Positions 20,083-28,780 of a DNA stretch of 33,581 nucleotides are shown one piece after another. Origin of the DNA: an uncultured Verrucomicrobiota bacterium (GTDB taxonomy: Bacteria; Verrucomicrobiota; Verrucomicrobiia; Chthoniobacterales; JACTMZ01). The DNA is taken from contig CAJBKE010000038.1 in the NCBI GenBank assembly GCA_903953565.1, positions 1 through 33,581 of the forward strand, read 5' to 3'. The notes below the pieces were generated by a model. That model saw only the letters and a list, made by a program, of their open reading frames with translations. It ran no database searches and had not been told where the DNA came from. The translations under genes and the position numbers were made by a program. How positions within the stretch are numbered: position 1 is the stretch's first letter; each line of letters begins with the position of its first letter.

Positions 20083-21966
20083 ATGGATTACGCGGTTTAC
20101 CTGCTGGCTGTTTCGCTGCTGGCCGTGCTCGGACGACTCCCGCTCACGCTTGTGTTCCGTCTCGGCGGAGCTTTCGGCCTGCTGGCGTGGGCCGTGCTGC
20201 CGGGCTACCGGCGGTTGGTGCGGCGCAATCTGGAAATTGCCTTCGGCGCCACGATGAGCGCCGGGGAAATCCGCCGGCTCGTCCGCCTCCATTTCTACAC
20301 CCTCGGGGCGAACCTTCTCAGCGTCCCGCGCCTCGCGCGCATGCCGGAGGCCGCGGTGCAGGAGCGCGTCGACCTGATCGGTTTGCCCGGATTGCGGGCG
20401 GCGCTCGATCGCAAGGAGGGTGTGGTCATGGCCATCAATCATATCGGCAACTGGGAACTGTACGCGCAATTGATCGGCCGCGTGCGCGACGTGCCGGTCG
20501 GCGCGATTTTCCAATCGCAGCGCAACAAGTATCTCAACCGCCTCATCGACCGCGACAGGCGCAGACTCGGATTGGAGACTTTCGACCGGCGCAAAGGTTA
20601 CCTCGGTGCGGTCGATCTGGTCCAACGCGGCGGAATCCTCGCCATTCTGGTCGACCAGCATGCCGGCGACGGCGCGTTGTGGACGCCGCTTTTCGGACGC
20701 CTTGCCTCCACCTCGACCCTCGCCGGCATCATCGCGCAGAGCACCGGCGCACCGCTCGTTTCCGTGGCCATCCATACCGTGGGAACCGCGCGCTGGCGCT
20801 GCGTCATCGAGCCTCCCTCCGAGTCGCGGGGCAAATCGGTGGAGGAAATCACCTCGAAACTCAATCGCACCCTCGAACGCGAAATTTCCGTGTCCCCCAA
20901 AGACTGGTTCTGGGTGCACGACCGCTGGAAAACACCGGGTCCTTTCATTCTGGGCAATGCACGGCGCGGATTCTATCTGCCGCCCGGACAAACCGCCTCC
21001 GACCTGCAGCCGTTCCGACTCCTCGTGCGCTCGAGCAATTGGCTGGGCGATGCCGTGATGAGTATTCCCGCGGTGGAAGCATGCAAGTTGGGACGTCCCG
21101 ACCTGCACATCACCGTGCTCGCGCCGGCCAAACTCGCTGCTTTGTGGCGCCGCGTGCCCGCGGTCGATGAAGTGATTGCCATCGAATCCGGCGAATCCCC
21201 GCTCGCGCTCGGACGACGGGTGAAGGAAGAATTCGACGCCGCCATTCTTTTCCCCAATTCCCTGCGCTCCGCGCTCGAAGCCCGCGCCTTGGGCGTGCGG
21301 CATGTGATCGGATATCCCGGCCACCAGCGCCGCTGGTTGCTGCGGCGGATTCCGCCCTTCGCTCCCGAGTCCGGCGGTCACCACGCCGATCGTTTCCTCA
21401 AGCTCGCGGCCTTTTGTGGCGCGCCGGTTGGAAAAGACGGGGCTTCCTTCACGCGCGCCGCGCGCAAATCCGGCGCCATTCCGCGTATCGGTGTCTGTCC
21501 CGGCGCGGAATACGGTCCGGCCAAACGCTGGCCGGCCGAGCGCTTCGCCGCCGCCATGAGCGAGTTCCAGGCGAAGCAGCCCGCCGAGTGGATTCTTTTC
21601 GGGGTGGCCGGAGATGCGCCCGCCGGCGAAGCCATCGCAAACAATTGCTCTTTCGCGGTGACCAACCGCATCGGGCGAACCACCCTCGATCAACTCATGG
21701 ATGAATTGGCAGGCTGCGATGCGCTGCTCACCAATGATACCGGAACGATGCATCTGGCCGCATTCCTCGGCGTCCCGACCGTTGCGATCTTCGGTTCGAC
21801 CGAGCCCGCACTCACCTCACCGCTGGGCGACTTTCATCAGGTCCTGCGCCACAAAGTCGATTGCAGCCCGTGCTTTCTGCGCGAATGCCCCATCGACTTC
21901 CGCTGCATGACCCGCATCGAGCCCGCCGAAGCGGCTGATGCGCTTCGTGAAGTTCTTGCCGGATAG
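20083..21966 (+). CDS. Fusion of a lipid A (LpxL/HtrB-type) acyltransferase and a lipopolysaccharide heptosyltransferase (GT9)
   Basis: Residues 1-300 are an LpxL-like acyltransferase: an N-terminal hydrophobic segment and the catalytic H120-x4-E125 motif in NHIGNWE, followed by AIFQSQRNKYLNRLI, ILVDQHAG and DWFWVHDRWK. Residues about 312-627 are a GT9 heptosyltransferase: VRSSNWLGDAVMSIPAV at the start, CPGAEYGPAKRWPAERF, and the donor-binding NDTGTMHLAAFLGVPTVAIFGSTEP. A Cys-rich tail with CSPCFLRECP is typical of WaaF. The first part adds an acyl chain to lipid A and the second adds heptose to the inner core, both at the inner membrane face. The frame is open across the junction, so one 627-residue polypeptide is predicted. 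It is divergent from the Bat operon and monocistronic. Confidence 0.88.
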   Translation: MDYAVYLLAVSLLAVLGRLPLTLVFRLGGAFGLLAWAVLPGYRRLVRRNLEIAFGATMSAGEIRRLVRLHFYTLGANLLSVPRLARMPEAAVQERVDLIGLPGLRAALDRKEGVVMAINHIGNWELYAQLIGRVRDVPVGAIFQSQRNKYLNRLIDRDRRRLGLETFDRRKGYLGAVDLVQRGGILAILVDQHAGDGALWTPLFGRLASTSTLAGIIAQSTGAPLVSVAIHTVGTARWRCVIEPPSESRGKSVEEITSKLNRTLEREISVSPKDWFWVHDRWKTPGPFILGNARRGFYLPPGQTASDLQPFRLLVRSSNWLGDAVMSIPAVEACKLGRPDLHITVLAPAKLAALWRRVPAVDEVIAIESGESPLALGRRVKEEFDAAILFPNSLRSALEARALGVRHVIGYPGHQRRWLLRRIPPFAPESGGHHADRFLKLAAFCGAPVGKDGASFTRAARKSGAIPRIGVCPGAEYGPAKRWPAERFAAAMSEFQAKQPAEWILFGVAGDAPAGEAIANNCSFAVTNRIGRTTLDQLMDELAGCDALLTNDTGTMHLAAFLGVPTVAIFGSTEPALTSPLGDFHQVLRHKVDCSPCFLRECPIDFRCMTRIEPAEAADALREVLAG

Positions 21967-22032
21967 CGACGGTTCCCTTCGATGAAGGGGCGTCAAGCCG
22001 CCGCCGCGCTGCACCGCGCACTCGGCACGGTT

Positions 22033-22057
22033 ATGCCAGACCTCAAAAGTTTTCCGA
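22033..22057. repeat. Dispersed repeat, ATGCC...AAGTTTTCCGA type
   Basis: Twenty-five bases here match 29675-29699 at 21 positions: both read ATGCC-A-R-ACC, then AAAGTTTTCCGA. Both copies lie between genes next to REP-like elements. Two copies show only that the sequence recurs; its nature is unknown. Confidence 0.55.
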
Positions 22058-22069
22058 TTTTGATCGCCA

Positions 22070-22136
22070 GGTGGATCGCGATGTCCCCATCGCGATTTCT
22101 TTGGTGAAACATCGCGCCGGGACGGCGCGATCCACC
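22070..22136. repeat. GTGG-type palindromic repeat (BIME-like), cleanest copy
   Basis: GGTGGATCGCG (22070-22080) and CGCGATCCACC (22126-22136) are perfect outer arms. Inside are two perfect small hairpins: ATCGCGATG-tcc-CATCGCGAT after the left GTGG, and ATCGCGCCG-gga-CGGCGCGAT before the right CCAC. This is the GTGG-hairpin / hairpin-CCAC layout of paired REP elements. It lies between the ends of two convergent genes. Confidence 0.88.
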
Positions 22137-22138
22137 CC

Positions 22139-22164
22139 ACTGAAAACTGAACACCGAACACTGA
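22139..22164. repeat. Single arm of the CTGAACACTGAA-type repeat
   Basis: ACTGAAAACTGAACACCGAA, then CACTGA, resembles the arms of the inverted repeat at 18453-18534. It directly follows the GTGG-type element and precedes the end of the HtrA gene by 20 bases. Confidence 0.6.
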
Positions 22165-22183
22165 CCCCTGCGCGCGAAGCGCG

Positions 22184-23599
22184 CTACTTCTTCAGTATCG
22201 CGTAGGTCTGCTTGCCCTTGCGCTCAACGAGCAGGACTGCTCCGTCCTCGCCCGAATTCTCCAGCGCGGCGGCCAAGGAGTCCTTGTCTTTGACCGCTTC
22301 ATCGCCGGCTGCGGTGATCACGTCGCGGCGCTGCAAGCCGGCCAGATCGGCCGGACTGTCCGGCTCGATATGGGTTACTATGACACCGCCGGACGGAAGC
22401 GACATCTCGGAGGCCACGTCCTCCGGAAGATTCTGCACCTCGAAGCCGAACGCCGGCCACGGGCCGTCCGCAGCCCCGGTCTCAGGTGCCGGCGGGCGGA
22501 ACGGTTTCGGGCGATCCGAGGCCTGCCGGCCCGCGGGTTCCTGCGGCAACTCCTCGGCTTTCACCGCGACCGTGCGGTAATTGCTGTCCTGACGACGCCA
22601 GACATTGAGCTGGACGGTCTGGCCGATTTTTTTCCCGAGGATCGCTTTTTGCAGATCGCGCGCGCTGTTCACCGGCTGCCCGTCAACGTCGGTAACCACA
22701 TCCGCCGGCTGCAACTCGCTGCGTGACGCAGGGGTGTCGGCGAAAATCTCGCGCACGACCACGCCCCGGTCGACGCCGAGCATTTTTTGCAGAGCCGGCT
22801 CATCGGCGAGCGTTTCGATGCGGATGCCGAGCCACGGACGCACGACCCGCCCGCTTCCCATCAGTTCCGCACTCACCACTTGGGCGATCTTCGACGGGAT
22901 GGCGAAACCGAGGCCGCGATTCAGACCGTTGATCAACGTGTTCACGCCGATGACCTTGCCATCCAAATCAACCAGCGGACCGCCGCTGTTGCCCGGGTTG
23001 ATGGAAGCATCGGTCTGCAGGTAGTCCTCGTAAACAGTGCTCCCCAAATCGCTCCGCCCTTTGCCGCTGATCACGCCGACGGTGAGCGTGTAGTCCAACT
23101 CGAAGGGCGCACCGATCACGCAGACAAATTCCCCCACCCGCGCACGTTCGCTGTCGCCCCAGGAGATTGGCTTGAGCCCGGTGGCGTCGGCCTTGAGCAC
23201 GGCCAAATCCGTTTTGTCATCCACCCCGACCACCTTCAGCGGCAAACGCGTTCCGTCCTTGAGCCGCGCGACGACACCCGACTGCGGATCCGCGCCGTCG
23301 ATCACGTGGGCATTGGTCAGAATGTGACCCTCGTCGGAAATGATGAAGCCCGAGCCCTCGCTTTCCTCCTCCCGCGGGATCTGCGGTCCGCCGGGCTGTG
23401 AACCGAAGAGCGACTCCCAGGAAAACCCGTCACTCGTGCGGCCGGGCTTGTTCACCTCGAGCACGACGACGCTAGGCGCCACCTTTTCATAAATATCGGC
23501 GAAGGAATTGCCCATGGCGCGGGCTACCGAAGGGGCAGCGGCCGCCGGGAGCGCCAGGGCCCAGAGGGACGCGAGAACCGGTAAAAAAGCGCGTTTCAC
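22184..23599 (-). CDS. DegP/HtrA-family periplasmic serine protease with two PDZ domains
   Basis: From a GTG at 23599 the protein is 471 residues with a signal peptide (KRAFLPVLASLWALALPAAAA). The trypsin-like domain has the full triad: H98 in TNAHVIDG, D131 in KTDLAVLK and S205 in NPGNSGGPL. PDZ1 (about 265-350) contains RPWLGIRIE, and PDZ2 (about 380-465) contains SLPSGGVIVTHIEPDSPA. DegP proteins degrade or refold damaged envelope proteins. The frame stays open to 23977 over the start of the polyphosphate kinase gene, but that part lacks a signal peptide, so I rejected it. A second GTG at 23608 is equally possible. It is divergent from ppk. Confidence 0.9.
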   Translation of the reverse strand: MKRAFLPVLASLWALALPAAAAPSVARAMGNSFADIYEKVAPSVVVLEVNKPGRTSDGFSWESLFGSQPGGPQIPREEESEGSGFIISDEGHILTNAHVIDGADPQSGVVARLKDGTRLPLKVVGVDDKTDLAVLKADATGLKPISWGDSERARVGEFVCVIGAPFELDYTLTVGVISGKGRSDLGSTVYEDYLQTDASINPGNSGGPLVDLDGKVIGVNTLINGLNRGLGFAIPSKIAQVVSAELMGSGRVVRPWLGIRIETLADEPALQKMLGVDRGVVVREIFADTPASRSELQPADVVTDVDGQPVNSARDLQKAILGKKIGQTVQLNVWRRQDSNYRTVAVKAEELPQEPAGRQASDRPKPFRPPAPETGAADGPWPAFGFEVQNLPEDVASEMSLPSGGVIVTHIEPDSPADLAGLQRRDVITAAGDEAVKDKDSLAAALENSGEDGAVLLVERKGKQTYAILKK

Positions 23600-23692
23600 A
23601 GCCCTCACCCTAACACATGGCCCGCGCCCGGCAAAGACCACCTCGCTTTCTCTTGTTTTCCCTCGTGGCGGGCTGGAAACTGTCCGGCTGCC

Positions 23693-25762
23693 ATGGATCT
23701 GTCCGATCCCAAATTTTTCATCAACCGCGAACTCGGCTGGCTTGAATTCAACCAGCGCGTGCTCGACCAGGCCAAGGATCCCGCCGTCCCGCTGCTCGAA
23801 CGGCTGAAGTTCCTTTGCATCGTTTCGTCGAACCTCGACGAATTTTTCGAGGTGCGCGTGGCCGGCCTCAAGCAGGTGCTGCAGTCCGGCGCGCAAGACA
23901 CCGGTCCCGATGGCATGAGTGCCGCGCAGCAACTCGCCGCCATCTCCAAACGCGTCCGACGCCTCGTCGCCGACCAATACGCGTGCTGGGGCACGGAAAT
24001 CAAACCACAGTTAGCCGATAAAAATGTCCGCTTCCACCGTTATCCCGATGTCGATCCCGCGGTGCGGACCCACTTCGAAGAATACTTCGAGCGCGAAATT
24101 TTTCCCGTGCTCACGCCGCTGGCCATCGACCCGGCGCACCCCTTCCCGCAACTGCTCAACAAAAGCCTCAACCTCATCGTCGAACTCGAAGGCGAAGGAC
24201 TCGGCACCGACCTCGCCGTGGTGCAGATCCCGCGCATCCTCCCGAGGCTCCTGCCTTTTCCCGACAATAATGCCGCACAACAGGACTTCATTTTCCTCGG
24301 CAACCTCGTGCAGGACCGCGTCGGCCGGCTTTTCCACGGGGTCAAAGTCCGCGGCGCCTACATGTTCCGCATCACGCGTAACAGCAACCTCTACGTCGAC
24401 GAGGAAGAGGCGCGCAATCTGCTCCGTGCCATCGAGGACGAGTTGCGCAAACTCAATCGCGGCAACGCCGTCCGTCTCGAGGTGCAGGACGCGCCGCAGC
24501 AACTCACCGACCGGCTTTGCGACATCTTCAATTTGGAAAAAGAAGACGTCTACCGCGTCGAGTGGCCGATCAATCTCCTGCGCTTGATGCCCATCGCCAC
24601 GGAGCTCGACCGGCCGGACCTCAAATACAAGCGATTCACGCCCGTCACCGTGGTCGGCCTCGGCGAGGAGCACGACATCTTCTTCCACATCCGCAAGGGC
24701 GACATTCTGCTGCATCACCCTTATGACAGCTTCCAGACCGTGCTCGATTTCATCGGCCAAGCCGCCGAGGACCCGCAGGTGCTGGCCATCAAACAGACGC
24801 TTTACCGCACCAGCTCCGACTCGCCCCTCATCCCCCTGCTCGTGCAAGCCTCGCGTCAGGGCAAACAAGTCGTGGTGGCCATCGAGCTCAAAGCGCGCTT
24901 CGACGAGGCGGCCAACATCAAGTGGGCCCGCCAACTGCGCGAAGCCGGCGTCGACGTGGTCTACGGCGTGGCCGGGCTGAAAACCCACGCCAAGATGGCC
25001 ATGGTGGTGCGCAAGGAATTCGACGGCATCCGCCGCTACGTCCACCTCGGCACGGGCAACTACCATCCGTCCACGGCCAAACTCTACACCGACCTGAGCT
25101 TCTTCACCGCGCGCCCTGAAATCACCGAAGACGTGGCCAACCTCTTCAACACCGTGACCGGCGTCTCCCATCTGCCCCCGCCCAACCGTCTCCTCGTCGC
25201 CCCCTGGCACCTGCACAAGGACATCCTTCGCTTCATCGACCGCGAAATCGAAAACGCCCGCGCCGGCAGACCGGCCGCGATTTTCGCCAAGCTCAACGCC
25301 CTGGTGCAGGAAGAAATCATCGAGGCCCTCTACCGCGCCTCGCGCGCCGGGGTCAAAGTCGACCTCCTCGTGCGCGGCATCTGCGCCCTGCGCCCCGGAC
25401 TCCCCGGCGTGAGCGAAAACATCACAGTGCGCAGCATCGTCGGACGTTTCCTCGAGCACAGCCGCATCTACCGCTTCGAAAATGCCGGCGATCCGCATTA
25501 CTTTATCGGCAGCGCCGACTGGATGGAGCGCAACTCCTTCCACCGCGTCGAGGCCGTCTTCCCCGTGGAAAGCAAGGGCATGAAGCAGCATGTGCAGGAC
25601 ATCATCGACTCCTTCTGGAAGGACAACGTGAAAGCCGAGAGCCTCCTGCCCGACGGCACTTACCGGCCCGTGCCGCGCGAAGGCGAACCGTGGGACGCCC
25701 AGGAGGAGTTCCTGGCCGAAGCCGCCCGCCGCCGCAAACGCCACGCGGCTGCACAGGGGTAG
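23693..25762 (+). CDS. ppk: Polyphosphate kinase 1
   Basis: Ppk1 reversibly polymerises the terminal phosphate of ATP into polyphosphate through a phospho-histidine intermediate. The 689-residue length and start ([17 protein letters not shown]) match the family. The C1/C2 phospholipase-D-like domains are visible: H451 in [19 protein letters not shown] is the likely phospho-acceptor, and H589 in [11 protein letters not shown] is the second conserved His. [12 protein letters not shown] is another conserved segment. Polyphosphate supports stress survival and phosphate storage. The gene is divergent from the HtrA gene with a gap of about 90 bases, and a GTGG-type repeat begins 3 bases after its stop. 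An opposite-strand frame of 640 codons is a shadow. Confidence 0.96.
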   Translation: MDLSDPKFFINRELGWLEFNQRVLDQAKDPAVPLLERLKFLCIVSSNLDEFFEVRVAGLKQVLQSGAQDTGPDGMSAAQQLAAISKRVRRLVADQYACWGTEIKPQLADKNVRFHRYPDVDPAVRTHFEEYFEREIFPVLTPLAIDPAHPFPQLLNKSLNLIVELEGEGLGTDLAVVQIPRILPRLLPFPDNNAAQQDFIFLGNLVQDRVGRLFHGVKVRGAYMFRITRNSNLYVDEEEARNLLRAIEDELRKLNRGNAVRLEVQDAPQQLTDRLCDIFNLEKEDVYRVEWPINLLRLMPIATELDRPDLKYKRFTPVTVVGLGEEHDIFFHIRKGDILLHHPYDSFQTVLDFIGQAAEDPQVLAIKQTLYRTSSDSPLIPLLVQASRQGKQVVVAIELKARFDEAANIKWARQLREAGVDVVYGVAGLKTHAKMAMVVRKEFDGIRRYVHLGTGNYHPSTAKLYTDLSFFTARPEITEDVANLFNTVTGVSHLPPPNRLLVAPWHLHKDILRFIDREIENARAGRPAAIFAKLNALVQEEIIEALYRASRAGVKVDLLVRGICALRPGLPGVSENITVRSIVGRFLEHSRIYRFENAGDPHYFIGSADWMERNSFHRVEAVFPVESKGMKQHVQDIIDSFWKDNVKAESLLPDGTYRPVPREGEPWDAQEEFLAEAARRRKRHAAAQG

Positions 25763-25765
25763 CCG

Positions 25766-25833
25766 GGTGGATCGCGATGTCCCCGTCGCGATTTTATATC
25801 CCCAACCATCGCGCCCGGAGGTCGCGATCCACC
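25766..25833. repeat. GTGG-type palindromic repeat (BIME-like)
   Basis: GGTGGATCGCG (25766-25776) and CGCGATCCACC (25823-25833) are the outer arms, with the inner hairpin ATCGCGATG-tcc-CCGTCGCGAT and a weaker second one. It begins 3 bases after the ppk stop and ends 36 bases before msrB, so it would lie in the transcript if these genes are co-transcribed. Confidence 0.85.
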
Positions 25834-25869
25834 TTTGACAACCTCCATCCCCCGCCGGACATTGCCCGC

Positions 25870-26391
25870 ATGCCCGCACTACTACTCGCCCTTCTCCTCG
25901 CTGCCACCACCGCCGTCGGCAGCGAATCCACACCGGCCACCGTCAGCGTTGTCTTGGTGGGCAAAGACGGCCAAAATCTCCCCTCACAAAAAATGGACAA
26001 AGTGATCAAGACCGATGCCGAATGGCGCGCGCAGCTGGGCGACGGCGAAGTCTACACCGTGACGCGCGGCAAGGGCACCGAGCGTCCGTTCTGCGGGATG
26101 TTCCATGACCACAAGCAGAGCGGGATTTACTACTGCGTTTGCTGCGACCTGCCTCTCTTCCGCTCGGACGCCAAATTCGACTCCGGCACCGGATGGCCGA
26201 GCTTCTTCCAACCCGTGGCCAAAGAAAATGTCATCACCGAGGTCGACCGCGGCCACGGCATGGTCCGCGAGGAAATTCTTTGCGCCCGATGCGATTCACA
26301 CCTCGGACATGTCTTTCCCGACGGACCGCCGCCCACCGGCCGGCGTTACTGCGTCAACTCCGTCTCCTTAAAATTCGTGCCGGATAAATGA
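25870..26391 (+). CDS. msrB: Exported peptide-methionine (R)-S-oxide reductase
   Basis: MsrB reduces methionine-R-sulfoxide in damaged proteins. The 173-residue protein starts with a signal peptide ([18 protein letters not shown]), so it should act in the periplasm. Zn-binding pairs are C89/C92 in CVCC and C138/C141 in CARC. The family signature [14 protein letters not shown] is present, and the catalytic Cys is C161 in [13 protein letters not shown]75 in ERPFCGMF is a candidate resolving Cys. The ATG at 25870 is chosen because it begins the signal peptide; the frame upstream runs through a repeat. msrA follows 91 bases downstream, so the two probably work as a pair. The electron donor in the periplasm is not evident here. 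Confidence 0.93.
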   Translation: MPALLLALLLAATTAVGSESTPATVSVVLVGKDGQNLPSQKMDKVIKTDAEWRAQLGDGEVYTVTRGKGTERPFCGMFHDHKQSGIYYCVCCDLPLFRSDAKFDSGTGWPSFFQPVAKENVITEVDRGHGMVREEILCARCDSHLGHVFPDGPPPTGRRYCVNSVSLKFVPDK

Positions 26392-26402
26392 TATCTCACG
26401 CT

Positions 26403-26472
26403 TGTAGCGGCGGTCTATGACCGTCGGAACATTTCTTCTCTAAAGCACCGACGGTCAGAGACGGCCACTACA
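26403..26472. repeat. GTAG-type inverted REP pair (BIME-like)
   Basis: The left arm TGTAGCGGCGGTCTATGACC (continuing GTCGG, 26403-26427) is matched in reverse complement by 26448-26472 with four mismatches. Each arm has a GTAG or GTAG-like tetranucleotide followed by a palindrome (CGGTC-TAT-GACCG). It fills the gap between msrB and msrA and ends 10 bases before the chosen msrA start. Confidence 0.85.
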
Positions 26473-26482
26473 CCCCAAAACA

Positions 26483-27061
26483 TTGAAACTCCACGCCGCA
26501 ATCGCTCTTCTCCTTGTCTCATCCCTCCAAGCCGAATCCGAACCCATGAAAACCGAAAAAGCCACCCTCGGAGGCGGATGCTTCTGGTGCGTTGAAGCCG
26601 TTTACGAACGCCTGCCCGGCATTTTGTCCGTCACCTCCGGTTACGCCGGCGGACAAACCGAAAATCCAACCTACGAGCAGATCGGCACCGGCAAGACCGG
26701 TCATGCCGAAGTCGTGCAGATCGAATACGACCCCGACAAAATCTCCTACCAAAAAATCATCGATCTTTTCTGGGACGCGCACGATCCGACCACCCTCAAC
26801 CGCCAAGGCGCCGATGTGGGCACGCAATACCGCTCGATCATCCTGACCGCAAACGATGACGAAGCACGCATCGCGAAGGAGTCACGCGACCGCGCACAGA
26901 CCAAATCCCGATCCCCCATCGTCACCGAGATTGTCCCGCTGGAAAAATTTTACCCCGCCGAGGATTACCATCAGGATTTCTACCGCGAGAACCCGATGCA
27001 TCCCTACAACCTTGCGGTCATCCGCCCGAAGCTGCAGAAGTTGGACGCCAAGGCTGAGTAA
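26483..27061 (+). CDS. msrA: Exported peptide-methionine (S)-S-oxide reductase
   Basis: MsrA reduces methionine-S-sulfoxide, the other stereoisomer from the MsrB substrate. The family motif GGCFWCVEAVYERLPGI carries catalytic C33, followed by SGYAGGQTENPTYEQI, GHAEVVQIEYDP and the NRQGADVGTQYRS segment. From a TTG at 26483 the protein has a signal-peptide-like start (KLHAAIALLLVSSLQA), which argues for export like MsrB. An internal ATG at 26546 would give a cytosolic enzyme and is the alternative; neither has an obvious ribosome-binding site. The signal-like residues in frame make the longer form more likely. It lies downstream of msrB across a GTAG-type repeat. Confidence 0.93.
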   Translation: MKLHAAIALLLVSSLQAESEPMKTEKATLGGGCFWCVEAVYERLPGILSVTSGYAGGQTENPTYEQIGTGKTGHAEVVQIEYDPDKISYQKIIDLFWDAHDPTTLNRQGADVGTQYRSIILTANDDEARIAKESRDRAQTKSRSPIVTEIVPLEKFYPAEDYHQDFYRENPMHPYNLAVIRPKLQKLDAKAE

Positions 27062-27066
27062 ATACA

Positions 27067-27251
27067 AGCCACGGATTGACACGGATTAACACGGATAACT
27101 GAAGCAGATTGTTTGTGCCGAGTGACCTCGGCACAACAAAGAGGTCCGCAGAACAATACGCAACGAAAGCTAGTGTTTGAGGCAACTGATTTTGCCCGAT
27201 GTCAGTCGGGTAAAATCTTATCCAGCCTTTTATCCGCGTCTATCCGTGGCT
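27067..27251. repeat. Inverted ATCCGTG-type repeat enclosing two hairpins
   Basis: AGCCACGGATTGACACGGAT, then TAACACGGATAA (27067-27098), is answered by TTATCCGCGTCTATCCGTGG, then CT (27230-27251). The left arm is a 10-base unit (ACGGATTRAC) repeated three times. Inside are TTGTGCCGAG-TGAC-CTCGGCACAA (27113-27136), a perfect 10-base stem, and ATTTTGCCCGA/TCGGGTAAAAT (27189-27216). It occupies nearly all of the gap between the convergent msrA and transaldolase genes. It looks like a small mobile or structured element; no open frame is inside. Confidence 0.7.
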
Positions 27252-27304
27252 AAAACATTCCATGCCCGCTCTCTGCCTGTCTTTGCACGCAATCGCCGCA
27301 CTAC

Positions 27305-28261
27305 TCAGGCCAAGCGCTTAGCGATCAGGGCCTCGAGCTTGATGATGTCCTCGGTGAACTTCCGGATGCCCTCGGCCAGTTTTTCCGTGCCCATGGCATC
27401 CTCGTTGAGCATCCAGCGGAATGTCTTCTCGTCCAACGGAATTTTCTTAATGTCGGACGCCTTCGCTTCCTCAAGCGAAAGACACCGCGTGAGCGCGCCC
27501 TCGGAACCCTGCAGTTCGGCGAGCAATTCTGGACTGATGGTCAGCAAATCGCAGCCGGCCAACTCGCGAATTTGCGAGGTGTTGCGGAAGCTCGCGCCCA
27601 TGACCTGCGTCTCGTAGCCGAATTTTTTGAAATAGTTGTAGATTGTCCGCACCGACTGCACGCCGGGATCGTCCGCGCCGGTGTATTCCTTGCCGGTCTT
27701 CGCTTTATACCAATCGTATATCCGGCCGACGAACGGTGAGATGAGCCGCACCCGCGCCTCCGCACAGGCGATGGCCTGCGGCAAGGCGAAGAGCAGCGTG
27801 AGGTTGCAGTTGATCCCCTCCTCATGCAGCACCTCCGCCGCGCGAATCCCTTCCCAGGTGGAGGCGATCTTGATCAGCACGCGCTCCTTCGGAACCTTCC
27901 GCTGCGCGTAAAGCCCGATCAACTTGCGCGCCTTCTCGATGGTCGCCGGCGTGTCGAAGGACAACCGCGCATCCACCTCGGTGGAAACACGACCCGGCAC
28001 GATCTGCAAAATCTTCTCGCCGAAAATGGTCAGTAGGTCATCGATGATGTCGCAGATCAGTTCCTCGCGCGGCAAATCAGCCCCCTTGCGCTCCGCGACC
28101 GCTTGATCGAGCAACGGCGCGTATTCCGGCTGCGTGACTGCTTTGTAAATGAGCGAAGGATTGGTCGTTGCGTCCTGCGGCGAGAATTGCCGGATGCTTT
28201 CGAAGTCCCCGGTGTCGGCAACAACCGTGGTGAATTGCTTGAGCTGGTCGAGTTGGTTCAT
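27305..28261 (-). CDS. tal: Transaldolase
   Basis: Transaldolase moves a dihydroxyacetone unit between sugar phosphates in the non-oxidative pentose phosphate pathway. From the ATG at 28261 the protein is 318 residues, the length of E. coli TalB. It starts [20 protein letters not shown] and contains [27 protein letters not shown] and the Schiff-base Lys in [31 protein letters not shown] is also conserved. A same-frame extension to 28489 overlaps the upstream small membrane protein gene and is not credible. The gene follows that small gene after 53 bases, so they may share a transcript. It converges with msrA. Confidence 0.96.
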   Translation of the reverse strand: MNQLDQLKQFTTVVADTGDFESIRQFSPQDATTNPSLIYKAVTQPEYAPLLDQAVAERKGADLPREELICDIIDDLLTIFGEKILQIVPGRVSTEVDARLSFDTPATIEKARKLIGLYAQRKVPKERVLIKIASTWEGIRAAEVLHEEGINCNLTLLFALPQAIACAEARVRLISPFVGRIYDWYKAKTGKEYTGADDPGVQSVRTIYNYFKKFGYETQVMGASFRNTSQIRELAGCDLLTISPELLAELQGSEGALTRCLSLEEAKASDIKKIPLDEKTFRWMLNEDAMGTEKLAEGIRKFTEDIIKLEALIAKRLA

Positions 28262-28314
28262 GGGTGAACCTGGGAAGATAACGGAGCCAGCTAAGGAAGA
28301 ACAACCGGATACCG

Positions 28315-28572
28315 TCAGATCTTGGTGCGTTTCTCTCTGATATCCTTGTGGAAGTGGCCGCGGCTGAGGCGCACGACGAGCATGACAAAAGGCGCGGCAA
28401 GGAAGGCGCCAAACACGGGAACCAGCGAACTGTTGCTTGAGAAAGAGAGGGCAACGAGTCCGAGGAAACCGACAAGACCAACAATCCAACTCACCGGCAT
28501 AATATAGTCGGCAAAGACCTCGCTTTCCTGCCGGCGGGCAAGGCGCTTTGTTCTGTCGTCAAACGGCCCCAT
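28315..28572 (-). CDS. Small two-helix membrane protein, unknown function
   Basis: The 85-residue protein has a polar start ([20 protein letters not shown]), two hydrophobic segments (about 26-44 and 51-68) and a basic tail ([13 protein letters not shown]). It should sit in the cytoplasmic membrane with both ends inside. Its first 14 residues are nearly identical to those of a short open frame at 29866-30039, which suggests a duplicated gene family. It lies 53 bases upstream of transaldolase on the same strand. I do not recognise a family. The consistent topology and the second copy make a real gene likely. Confidence 0.65.
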   Translation of the reverse strand: MGPFDDRTKRLARRQESEVFADYIMPVSWIVGLVGFLGLVALSFSSNSSLVPVFGAFLAAPFVMLVVRLSRGHFHKDIREKRTKI

Positions 28573-28780
28573 CGACTGTCAACCGTTGTGCTTGCCGTGC
28601 AATGACGCAAGCCGTTTCAACAAAACGTCTCCCACATCCCCCGAGATCCCGCCGGTTCAGTCTGCGTGGAGGGCAGCGAGGCGGTCGCGCATGGTGACCG
28701 CTGCGCTCAACTCTTCAAGTTGTCCGTCTCGAGGAATCGGCTATGGCTCAATTCAGCCGTCCACTCACCTCGTAGCAGCC

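Noticed and set aside
20077-21753. 558-codon - strand open frame opposite the acyltransferase-heptosyltransferase fusion
   Set aside because: Both enzyme domains are intact on the + strand, so the antisense frame is a shadow.
24011-25933. 640-codon - strand open frame opposite ppk
   Set aside because: ppk has complete family motifs on the + strand, and the antisense translation has no recognisable domain.
27067-27251. Possible CRISPR array from the three ACGGATTRAC units
   Set aside because: The units are 10 bases and directly adjacent with no spacers, so this is a tandem and inverted repeat, not a CRISPR array.
28657-28740. 27-codon - strand open stretch ending in QLEELSAAVTMRDRLAALHAD and a TGA, possibly a gene remnant downstream of hepT
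   Set aside because: It reads like the end of a real protein, but it is too short, has an in-frame stop just upstream and matches nothing I can name.
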